A stretch of 64,000 nt of DNA, taken from the NCBI GenBank assembly GCA_020633195.1, contig JACKEC010000014.1, positions 434,001 through 498,000 on the forward strand, read 5' to 3'. Position 1 is the first letter of the stretch, and the number at the start of each line of letters is the position of its first letter. This DNA comes from Sandaracinaceae bacterium. Its GTDB lineage: Bacteria > Myxococcota_A > Polyangia > Polyangiales > Sandaracinaceae. The translations under genes were made by a program, and so were the position numbers. The notes under the pieces were generated by a model. It did not search any database. It was not told the origin of the DNA and was given only the letters and a program-made list of their open reading frames with translations. Shown piece by piece: positions 58,167-64,000 of this stretch.

Positions 58167-58182
58167 TGCGAGCTGCGTGCCA
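58167..58182 (-). promoter_or_regulatory. Sigma-54-type promoter for pilin A
   Basis: On the minus strand TGGCACG-N4-TCGCA matches the -24/-12 consensus with one change and exact GG-N10-GC spacing. The predicted start gives a 5' leader of about 47 nt. Sigma-54 and PilR control of pilA is established in Myxococcus; here it is inferred. Confidence 0.7.
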
Positions 58183-58227
58183 GCCCATCGCCTACGGATT
58201 CTTCCGGCCTACGCGGGGGACACTGCC

Positions 58228-58260
58228 AAAAAACGGCGCCCCATCTCGCGGACGGTGCCG
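58228..58260 (-). terminator. Intrinsic terminator of pilin B
   Basis: On the minus strand CGGCACC pairs with GGCGCCG (one mismatch) and is followed by TTTTTT. It lies 8 bp after the pilin B stop codon. Confidence 0.75.
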
Positions 58261-58267
58261 CAAATCG

Positions 58268-58807
58268 TCACTCCCAGCCCGAGAGGAGGGGAGCCATCGA
58301 GCCGTTGCCGATGAAGAGCCGGTTCGAGGGCGACACGATTTCGAACACGACCGTCTGGCCGTCTCCGTCGAGGTCGCCCTGCGCGTGCGCGACGAACCAG
58401 AAGTCGCTGGTGGGGAACGAGGGCACGCCCGGGTTGGTGCCGGGCGGACCAGCCGTCGTCCGGTACTGGAAGAGGCTGGGCCCGTCGGGCGCCGCGCCGA
58501 GCTGGTCCCACCCCGCGGTGGTGCCCCACGAGATGCGGTTGCCGCCGGCCGGAAGGGCGCTCGGGTTCCACGCCCCGCCGCTGATCCCGGTCCCCGGGGC
58601 CGCGGAAGCGGAGCAGTACTGCCCGAACTCGGCGCGGTAGGCCTCCTGGCGCTGTCGGATCTCGCCGAGGAAGGTCACCGCCTCCGCCGTCTTCGAACGG
58701 TTGAGGTAGTTCGAAAAGCTGGGGATCGAGACGGCGGCCAGGATGCCGATGATCACGACCACGATCATCAGCTCGATCAGCGTGAATCCCTGCTTCGCGA
58801 ATCTCAT
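58268..58807 (-). CDS. Type IV pilin (major-pilin candidate B)
   Basis: A 179-residue prepilin from ATG 58807, preceded by GGAGG with 6-nt spacing; the leader MRFAKQG is short. Mature FTLIELMIVVVIIGILAAVSIP has Phe1 and Glu5. The globular domain ends with GDLDGDGQTVVFEI, similar to the other two pilins. A sigma-54-type promoter (GG-N10-GC) lies at 58834-58847 with a predicted leader of about 16 nt that contains the Shine-Dalgarno. It is followed by an intrinsic terminator. An upstream in-frame ATG (58837) is not needed. Confidence 0.9.
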   Translation of the reverse strand: MRFAKQGFTLIELMIVVVIIGILAAVSIPSFSNYLNRSKTAEAVTFLGEIRQRQEAYRAEFGQYCSASAAPGTGISGGAWNPSALPAGGNRISWGTTAGWDQLGAAPDGPSLFQYRTTAGPPGTNPGVPSFPTSDFWFVAHAQGDLDGDGQTVVFEIVSPSNRLFIGNGSMAPLLSGWE

Positions 58808-58833
58808 GGCAAACCTCCGGTGGAAGATATCAT

Positions 58834-58847
58834 GCAATCTTCACACC
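58834..58847 (-). promoter_or_regulatory. Sigma-54-type promoter for pilin B
   Basis: On the minus strand GG (58846-58847) and GC (58834-58835) are spaced by exactly 10 nt within GGTGTGAAGATTGCA, giving a good -12 (TTGCA) and a poor -24. The predicted start is near 58823, leaving room for GGAGG. Confidence 0.6.
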
Positions 58848-58891
58848 CCGCTGGCACAGGGGGTGCGGGGCGCTCGAGCTGCCGATTCCCG

Positions 58892-60274
58892 TCACTCGCT
58901 GTCGCTGTCGCCGATGGCGTACTTCGCCAGCCGGTAGCGCAGCGAGCGGAAGGTGGTGCCGAGGAGCTTGGCCGCGTCGGTCCGGACTCCGTTCGCCTGC
59001 TCGAGCGCGCGGACCAGGATCGCCTTCTCGATCGCGCCGAGGTAGGCGTCGATGTCGAACCCCTCGCCGAGCTCGACGAGGCCCGGGTCGGGGACCGCCG
59101 CGTCGACCCCGGCGGGGAGGTCCTCGAGGGTGATGACCTCGGTCCGCGCCAGGGTGACCGCGCGCTCGATGACGTTCTCGAGCTCGCGCACGTTCCCGGG
59201 GTAGGGCTGCTCCACCAGCCAGCGCATCGCCTCCTCGGTGAAGTCGAGGCGCTCGCGACCCGCGAGGACGCAGTGCTTCTTGACGAGGTGCTCGGCGAGC
59301 AAGGGGATGTCCTGCACGCGCTCCCGGAGCGGCGGCAAGTGGAGCCGGATGACGTTCAGGCGATAGAACAGGTCGCGGCGGAACTTCCCCGCCTCGACGT
59401 CGAGCTCCATGTCGCGGTTCGTCGCGGCGACCACGCGGATGTCGACCTCGACCTCGTGCTGCCCACCGACCGGGCGGACCTTCCGATCCTGGAGGACGCG
59501 GAGCAACTTCACTTGCAGCTCTGCGGGCAGCTCGCCGATCTCGTCGAGGAAGAGGGTGCCGCCGTGCGCGGCGCGGACGAGCCCGTCGGTGCGCTGGGTC
59601 GCGCCCGTGAAGGCCCCCTTCTCGTGGCCGAAGAGCTCCGACTCCATCAGGAGCGGGGGGAGCGCGCCGCAGTTGACCACCACGAACGGCTGCTCCGCGC
59701 GGCCCCCGTGCTCGTGGATCGCGCGGGCGACCATCTCCTTGCCGGTGCCGCTCTCGCCCGTGATCAGGACGCTCGTCCGCGCGCTCGCGATGCGGCGGAC
59801 CATCTCCATGATCGCGCGCATCGACTGGCTCTTGCCGACGAGCGAGCCCGACCGGAGCGAGGCCCCGAGCGTCTCCCTGAGCGTCCGGTTCTCGTCGACG
59901 ATCCGGCGCTTCTCGAGCGCCTTGTCGAGCACCGCGAGCAGCTCGTGGTTCCGGAAGGGCTTGGTGACGAAGTCGTAGGCCCCACGGCGCATCGCCTCGA
60001 CCGCGTCCTCCGTCCCGCCGTAGGCGGTGATCATGAGGACCTGGATCGAGGGCTCGTGCTCGAGGGCGCCGCTGAGGACCTCCATCCCCGTGCCGTCGGG
60101 GAGGGCGAGATCCGTGATCACCGCGTCGAAGCTCGCCTCCGGGTTGGCGAGCAGCGCGAGCGCCTGCGTCCGCGTGCCCGCGGTCGTGACGTCGTACCCC
60201 GCGCGGCGCAGCAGCACGCTGAGCATCTCGCGAAGCCCAGGCTCGTCGTCACAAACGAGGATGCGCGCGCCCAT
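58892..60274 (-). CDS. Sigma-54-dependent response regulator (PilR/NtrC-like)
   Basis: A 460-residue regulator. The receiver domain (1-120) has DD (9-10), phospho-acceptor Asp55 and Lys105. The AAA+ domain (about 145-385) has Walker A GESGTGKE (173-180), the sigma-54-contacting GAFTGA (220-225), and Walker B LFLDEIGE. A C-terminal Fis-type HTH (about 415-455) reads AKLLGTTFRSLRYRLAKY. It is the natural activator for the two pilin promoters just downstream. A PilS-type kinase is not adjacent. The start ATG 60274 follows TACCCT by 8 nt. Confidence 0.9.
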   Translation of the reverse strand: MGARILVCDDEPGLREMLSVLLRRAGYDVTTAGTRTQALALLANPEASFDAVITDLALPDGTGMEVLSGALEHEPSIQVLMITAYGGTEDAVEAMRRGAYDFVTKPFRNHELLAVLDKALEKRRIVDENRTLRETLGASLRSGSLVGKSQSMRAIMEMVRRIASARTSVLITGESGTGKEMVARAIHEHGGRAEQPFVVVNCGALPPLLMESELFGHEKGAFTGATQRTDGLVRAAHGGTLFLDEIGELPAELQVKLLRVLQDRKVRPVGGQHEVEVDIRVVAATNRDMELDVEAGKFRRDLFYRLNVIRLHLPPLRERVQDIPLLAEHLVKKHCVLAGRERLDFTEEAMRWLVEQPYPGNVRELENVIERAVTLARTEVITLEDLPAGVDAAVPDPGLVELGEGFDIDAYLGAIEKAILVRALEQANGVRTDAAKLLGTTFRSLRYRLAKYAIGDSDSE

Positions 60275-60282
60275 GCGCGTGG

Positions 60283-60288
60283 AGGGTA
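60283..60288 (-). promoter_or_regulatory. TANNNT -10 element (TACCCT) for the PilR-like gene
   Basis: TACCCT on the minus strand ends 8 nt before the ATG at 60274, and no Shine-Dalgarno is visible. Confidence 0.4.
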
Positions 60289-60293
60289 ACGGA

Positions 60294-60572
60294 CTAGAAG
60301 CCCGTGCGGGGGCCTTCGGCGCGCGGGCGCTTCACCGCGAGCCCGATGACGGGCCCGTAGAGAAGGCAATGCATCGTGCGGTTCTTCGCCTCGGCCGCGA
60401 TGTAATCGTCGTGCAGCGTGATCGTGACGAGGTCGTTCACGATCGTCGTGCCCCCCTCGCCGCCGAGGTACAACGAGGCGCGATGCTCGCCCTCCAAGTT
60501 GAAGGCACCGTCGTCCCCCCGCTCGATCCCATGGGCGTCTGCGAGGATCTTCTGGATGAGCGCGCGTTCCAT
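60294..60572 (-). CDS. Small protein upstream of the PilR-like gene
   Basis: A 92-residue protein: MERALIQKILADAHGIERGDDGAFNLEGEHRASLYLGG then a beta-rich part (TTIVNDLVTITLHDDYIAAEAKNRTMHCLLYGPVIGLAVKR). No transmembrane segment and no known family. It ends 19 bp before the PilR-like gene. Its 5' end overlaps, on the other strand, the proposed start of the TPR lipoprotein gene. An ATG at 60581 would add three residues. Confidence 0.55.
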   Translation of the reverse strand: MERALIQKILADAHGIERGDDGAFNLEGEHRASLYLGGEGGTTIVNDLVTITLHDDYIAAEAKNRTMHCLLYGPVIGLAVKRPRAEGPRTGF

Positions 60573-61424
60573 CGCGCGCATCGTGCGAGGACGGCTCGGC
60601 TCGGTCAAGGGGCGCTGCTGGCGTTGCTGCTCTCGGGGTGCCTGGGGCCGATGCACGACGGCCGGCGGGCCATGGTCCGCGGCGACTTCGAGGGCGCGGC
60701 GCGCTCGTTTCAGGCGGCCGCGGACGAGCACCCGGACGATCCGAGGGCGTGGCTGGCGCTCGCCCGAGCCGAGATGGCGGCGGAGCGATACCCGCGGGCT
60801 CGGGAGGCGCTGACCCGGTGCGCGACGCTGCGCCCGCACGCCGCGCTCCCGCGGATCCTCATCGGCCACACGTGGGAGCTGCAGCGCCACTACGACGAGG
60901 CGCTGCTCGCCTATCGGCACGCGATCGAGGCGGCCCCTCGCTCCGCCTACGCCCACCGCGTGATGGGGACGCGCCTGCTGCGCTGGGGGCGCGCGGAGCT
61001 CTCGATCGGGCCGCTCGCGCGGGCCGTCGATCTCGACCCGACCCACGCCGAGACGTGGAACGCGCTCGCCCTGGCTCGAAGCGCGGCGGGCGACGCGGCC
61101 GGCGCCGAGGAGGCGTTTCGCCGAGGCATCGAGCAGCGGCCGGACCACCCGGGCCTCCGGCTCGGCCTCGCCGCGCTCCTCGTGAACGACGAGCGGTACG
61201 ACGCCGCGCTCGCGATCTACGACGCGATCGTCGCCGAGCGGCCGACCTTCGCGCCCGCGCACGTGGGTCGGGGGATCCTGCTCCACGAGCTCGGCCGGCC
61301 CGACGAGGCGGAGGCCGCGTTCGTGCAGGCGGTGCGCGTCGCGAGGCGCCCGGAGCGCTTCGTACGGCGGCTCGAGGCGTACCGCGCGCTCCGCCGTGGC
61401 GCCGCGCCGCCGCCCGGCGATTGA
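60531..61424 (+). CDS. TPR-repeat lipoprotein
   Basis: A 297-residue protein if ATG 60531 is used. The N-terminal 35 residues before the core are unusual (MGVCEDLLDERAFHRAHRAR), but the following GALLALLLSGC is a clear lipobox, and no other ATG, GTG or TTG lies between 60531 and it in frame. The body is TPR-like (FQAAADEHPDDPRAWLALARAEMAAERYPRAREALTR, PRILIGHTWELQRHYDEALLAYRHAIEAAPRS and more). The start overlaps the 60294 gene on the other strand by about 42 bp. A PilF/PilW-like role is possible but unproven. Confidence 0.6.
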   Translation: MGVCEDLLDERAFHRAHRARTARLGQGALLALLLSGCLGPMHDGRRAMVRGDFEGAARSFQAAADEHPDDPRAWLALARAEMAAERYPRAREALTRCATLRPHAALPRILIGHTWELQRHYDEALLAYRHAIEAAPRSAYAHRVMGTRLLRWGRAELSIGPLARAVDLDPTHAETWNALALARSAAGDAAGAEEAFRRGIEQRPDHPGLRLGLAALLVNDERYDAALAIYDAIVAERPTFAPAHVGRGILLHELGRPDEAEAAFVQAVRVARRPERFVRRLEAYRALRRGAAPPPGD

Positions 61425-61450
61425 CGGGCTGGCCCCGCGCTCCGTACTCT
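61421..61450 (+). promoter_or_regulatory. Promoter of the PEGA protein gene (TTGACG-N18-TACTCT)
   Basis: A -35 TTGACG (61421-61426, overlapping the previous stop), an 18-bp spacer and -10 TACTCT (61445-61450) end 7 nt before ATG 61458. No Shine-Dalgarno. Confidence 0.55.
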
Positions 61451-61457
61451 GTGCTCG

Positions 61458-62237
61458 ATGTCGCGCCGCGCGCAGTCCGTCGTCTGGCTCGCCGTGGTCG
61501 GCCTGATCGTGGCCAGCGCCGCCGACGCGGAGGCGCAGCGCCGACGACGGCAGCCGCCGGTGGAGCAGGGGCCCGGGCACCTCAACATCGAGACCGCGAT
61601 CGAGGGCGCGGAGGTGCTCGTCGACGAGGAGACGGCCGGCTACACCCCGCTCGACGCGCCCATCCTGCTCTCGCCCGGCAGCCACACCGTGCGCGTGCGC
61701 CGCGGCGGCTACACCGAGTTCGCGACCGTCGTGGAGATCGCGGCGGGCGGCAACGAGACCCTCCAGGTCGACATGATGGCGCTCGCGATGGTGCTCACCG
61801 TGCGCACCACGCCGGAGGAGGCCAGCGTCTTCGTCGACGGCACCTTCCGCGGGACCACGCCGCTCGAGCTCGAGCTCAACGAGGGCGATCACAGCCTCCG
61901 GATCACGGCGCCGCGGCACCACGAGGTGATCCGCGAGATCACCGCCCAGGCCGGCCAGACCGACTTGCTCTCGATCGAGCTCGAGCCGCTGCCGCCCGAG
62001 ATGCTCGAGGCGCGCCCGACCGAGTGGTACGAGGAGCCGCTGACGTGGATCCTCGTGGGCGCCGGCGTGGTCGCGGTCACCGTCGCGGTCGTGATCATCG
62101 TCGTCGTGCTCAGCGAGCCGCAGGCCGAGCAGTCGTTCTGCGGCATGGGCCCCGGCGGCCAGTGCGACGCGACGCTCAGCGTCCCGACCCGGGCCGACTC
62201 GCCCATGGGCTGGGAGTTCGACCTCCCGAACATGTAG
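61458..62237 (+). CDS. Exported PEGA-domain protein with a C-terminal transmembrane helix
   Basis: A 259-residue protein. A signal peptide (MSRRAQSVVWLAVVGLIVASAADAEAQ) is followed by two PEGA domains (about 40-105 and 110-180, GYTPLDAPILLSPGSHTVRVRRGGYTEF and GTFRGTTPLELELNEGDHSLRI), a helix near 195-215 (ILVGAGVVAVTVAVVIIVVVL) and a short C-terminal tail with two Cys. PEGA repeats also occur in the kinase at 51.6 kb. The role is likely envelope binding. The promoter at 61421-61450 supports this start. Confidence 0.75.
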   Translation: MSRRAQSVVWLAVVGLIVASAADAEAQRRRRQPPVEQGPGHLNIETAIEGAEVLVDEETAGYTPLDAPILLSPGSHTVRVRRGGYTEFATVVEIAAGGNETLQVDMMALAMVLTVRTTPEEASVFVDGTFRGTTPLELELNEGDHSLRITAPRHHEVIREITAQAGQTDLLSIELEPLPPEMLEARPTEWYEEPLTWILVGAGVVAVTVAVVIIVVVLSEPQAEQSFCGMGPGGQCDATLSVPTRADSPMGWEFDLPNM

Positions 62238-62258
62238 GCCATCTGCTAAGCCCCGCGC

Positions 62259-63077
62259 ATGGGCGAGCAGGCGAAGCGAGAGATCGAGGCCGCGGGCGGC
62301 CTCGGGGTGACGACCGAGCGGCGCGGGGCGACCGCGATCTGGACCCTCGACCGACCCGACCGCATGAACGCGCTGTCGCGCGCGGCGGTGCGCGAGCTCG
62401 GGCGGCTGGCCCGCGAGGCGGCGCAGGACCCGACGTTGCGGGCCGTCGTGATCGCCGGATCGGGCGACAAGGCCTTTTGTGCAGGTGCGGACCTCAAGGA
62501 GCGACGCTCGATGGACGAGGAGGACGTCCGCGACTTCCTCCCGCTCTACCGCGCGAGCTTCGGCGCGATCGACGGGCTCCCGGTCCCGACGGTCGCGGCG
62601 ATCGACGGCGTGGCGTTCGGGGGTGGGCTCGAGCTCGCGCTCGCCTGCGACTTCCGGGTCGCCGCCGCGCACGCGAAGATCGGGCTGACCGAGACCTCCC
62701 TGGGGATCATCCCGGGCGCGGGCGGCACCCAGCGGCTGACCCGCATCGTCGGCGAGGCGCGGGCCAAGGAGCTCATCGTCTTCGCGCGTCGGCTCACCGC
62801 CGCGGAGGCGCTCGCGCTCGGCATCGTGAACCGCGTCGCCGAGGAGGGGCGCCGCGCGCTCGACGTCGCGCTCGAGTGGATCGAGCCGCTCGAGCGCGCC
62901 GCGCCGATCGCCATCGCGGCGGCGCTCGAGGCGATCGACGGCGCCGGCGACCGGTCGCTCGAGGACGGGCTCTCGCTCGAGGCCCGCTGCTACGCGCGCA
63001 CGCTCGCCTCCGAGGACCGGCTCGAGGCGCTCGCGGCGTTCGCCGAGAAGCGCGCTCCAGACTTCAAGGGGCGTTGA
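62259..63077 (+). CDS. Enoyl-CoA hydratase/isomerase (AUH-like)
   Basis: A 272-residue crotonase-fold enzyme. CoA-binding and oxyanion motifs are visible: DRPDRMNALSRAA, GAGDKAFCAGADLKE, the loop AFGGGLELALACD with the first catalytic Glu, and TETSLGIIPGAGGTQRL with the second. It hydrates a trans-enoyl-CoA in fatty-acid or branched-chain (methylglutaconyl-CoA) breakdown. TAAGCC lies 6 nt before the ATG. It is convergent with, and overlaps by 14 bp, the last gene. Confidence 0.88.
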   Translation: MGEQAKREIEAAGGLGVTTERRGATAIWTLDRPDRMNALSRAAVRELGRLAREAAQDPTLRAVVIAGSGDKAFCAGADLKERRSMDEEDVRDFLPLYRASFGAIDGLPVPTVAAIDGVAFGGGLELALACDFRVAAAHAKIGLTETSLGIIPGAGGTQRLTRIVGEARAKELIVFARRLTAAEALALGIVNRVAEEGRRALDVALEWIEPLERAAPIAIAAALEAIDGAGDRSLEDGLSLEARCYARTLASEDRLEALAAFAEKRAPDFKGR

Positions 63078-64000
63078 CGTCCTCGGGCGCGCCCGCGTCG
63101 GCCTGGTTCTGCACCCGCTGCACGAGGCTCGGCAGGACGGGCGGCCGCGGCAGCCGCGAGAGGTAGTAGTCGGCGAGCCACTCGTTGCCTCGCTCGAGCT
63201 GCACCGCGGCGGCGCGCTCGAGCGCGTCGTTCGGGATCGGGGACTGCGCGAGCGAGTAGTCGAGCGTGAGCATCACCGCGCGCCGATAGCCCGCGACGGC
63301 GAGGTCGCCCGCGAGCTCGCGGAGGCGGTCGGGATCGCCTCGCAGCGCGTGGAAGCGAGCCACCAGCTCGTCCGCGCGAGACGGGGTGATGTGGCGGTCC
63401 CGCTCGTCGATGAGGAGCAGCGCGCGGAAGCGGGCGTCGTGGCCGAGGCCGAGGTTCGCGGCGTCGATCGAGTGGCTGTACGCGGAGAGGCCGCCCTCGA
63501 GGTGACCCTCGCGCATCCGGGCGTGGCCGAGGTTGAGCCACGCATAGAACGACTCCGGGTGCGTCGCGGCGGCGTGGCCGAAGAGCGTCGTCGCGTCTCG
63601 CCAGCGGCCGGCGTACTGCGCGGTGCGCGCGCCGAGCAGCCCCGCGAGGGCCGCGATCATCGCCCACGCGGGCCAGCGCGGCCCTTTCGCCCGCGAGACG
63701 AAGTCGATCCCCGCGCCCGCGATCAGCGCGAGCGGCCACAGCGGGAGCGAGAGGTAGCGGTCCTGCCACTGGAAGTAGAGCGGGATCACGTTCGAGACCG
63801 GCAAGAGCAGCAGCACGAACGCGACGACCCCGAACCGCGCCTGCGCCGAGCCGCTCCGCCAGGCCGCGACGGACAGCGCGCCGAGCGCCAGCGGGCCGAG
63901 CGCGAGCTCGGTGACGGAGAACGAGCCCTCGCGATGGATCGGGTAGAGCGGCGAGACGGTTGACGGGAAGACCGCCGTCGCCAGGTCGTGCGACAGCGTC
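63064..64000 (-). CDS. TMTC-like membrane protein with TPR-like C-terminus (runs off right edge)
   Basis: The frame is open from 63064 to the window edge, so the gene starts beyond it; the GTG at 63816 is internal. The visible 312 residues show several transmembrane helices, with LLLLPVSNVIPLYFQWQDRYLSLPL, similar to eukaryotic TMTC and to the 54881 gene, followed by TPR-like repeats (HPESFYAWLNLGHARMREGHLEGGLSAYSHSID). The last 25 residues are PRPPVLPSLVQRVQ... and Ala-rich. Possible glycosyltransferase-type protein; function not shown. Confidence 0.65.
   Translation of the reverse strand, partial: TLSHDLATAVFPSTVSPLYPIHREGSFSVTELALGPLALGALSVAAWRSGSAQARFGVVAFVLLLLPVSNVIPLYFQWQDRYLSLPLWPLALIAGAGIDFVSRAKGPRWPAWAMIAALAGLLGARTAQYAGRWRDATTLFGHAAATHPESFYAWLNLGHARMREGHLEGGLSAYSHSIDAANLGLGHDARFRALLLIDERDRHITPSRADELVARFHALRGDPDRLRELAGDLAVAGYRRAVMLTLDYSLAQSPIPNDALERAAAVQLERGNEWLADYYLSRLPRPPVLPSLVQRVQNQADAGAPEDVNAP

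Noticed and set aside
58852..58870. A TGGCAC-containing sigma-54-like site on the plus strand
   Set aside because: The -12 half is GTGC rather than TTGC and no plus-strand gene starts nearby.
60638..63166. A long plus-strand frame across the TPR, PEGA and hydratase genes
   Set aside because: It is out of frame with three genes that have clear family motifs, and is very Arg-rich.

Overview
The window looks like a chromosomal segment of a Myxococcota bacterium, probably from the Polyangiales (Sandaracinus-like) side. The evidence is the very high GC (roughly 70-75 %), many Hanks-type Ser/Thr kinases (one with the HRDVSPQN catalytic loop common in myxobacteria), PEGA, FHA and AgmX/PglI-type domains, lipoproteins with Ala/Asp 'DAG' linkers, and type IV pilins preceded by sigma-54-type promoters. 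This is inference from gene content; no rRNA or tRNA gene is present to anchor taxonomy.

Layout. 1-8.7 kb: the end of a DUF4139-like gene, then a series of secreted lipoproteins (a GH-A-clan glycoside hydrolase and two tandem thrombospondin-3/VWA proteins). 8.7-14.7 kb (mostly minus): an N-degron module (aat, clpA, clpS) below a coupled cobA-hemD fusion, lipoprotein and membrane protein; a 56-codon PCP_red-like gene lies opposite the end of aat. 14.8-17.3 kb: a small acidic protein, an MscS-like channel and a sigma-like/kinase fusion. 17.3-18.2 kb: a lower-GC HELAH metallopeptidase resembling M91 effectors. 18.2-24.6 kb: a TPR protein diverging from a double-length UvrA with four ATPase cassettes. 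24.6-33.3 kb: hydrolase, zinc-ribbon and membrane proteins, a pyrC-carA-scoA-scoB string, a small lower-GC gene and a CPBP protease. 33.3-38.5 kb: pilB diverging from an FHA / kinase / membrane-protein operon. 38.5-42.5 kb: a 38-bp repeat patch, a J-domain protein, and a minus-strand glycosyltransferase, methyltransferase and TPR-HTH operon. 42.5-48.4 kb: a minus-strand operon (HEAT, beta-propeller/AgmX, DUF192, cyclophilin). 48.6-54.9 kb: a phosphodiester-glycosidase-like protein, a PEGA kinase and a pilin-like protein. 54.9-64 kb: TPR membrane proteins, two sigma-54-type pilin genes with a PilR-like activator, PEGA and TPR proteins, an enoyl-CoA hydratase, and a TPR membrane protein running off the end.

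Themes. (1) Pilus biology: pilB, a PilR-like regulator and three pilin-like genes, all three pilins ending in a shared LDGD acidic motif; two have a GG-N10-GC promoter. (2) Targeted proteolysis: Aat tags, ClpS recognises, ClpA unfolds. (3) Signalling: three kinases with different sensor or partner modules. (4) Many coding starts lack a clear Shine-Dalgarno and sit 6-9 nt after a TANNNT box, suggesting frequent leaderless transcription. Many operon junctions are 4-bp ATGA/GTGA overlaps.

No CRISPR array, insertion sequence, prophage or RNA gene was seen. No stretch longer than 300 bp lacks a gene; the longest gaps are 38458-38748 (repeat patch), 51318-51568, 48383-48599 and 31849-32054, each described below.
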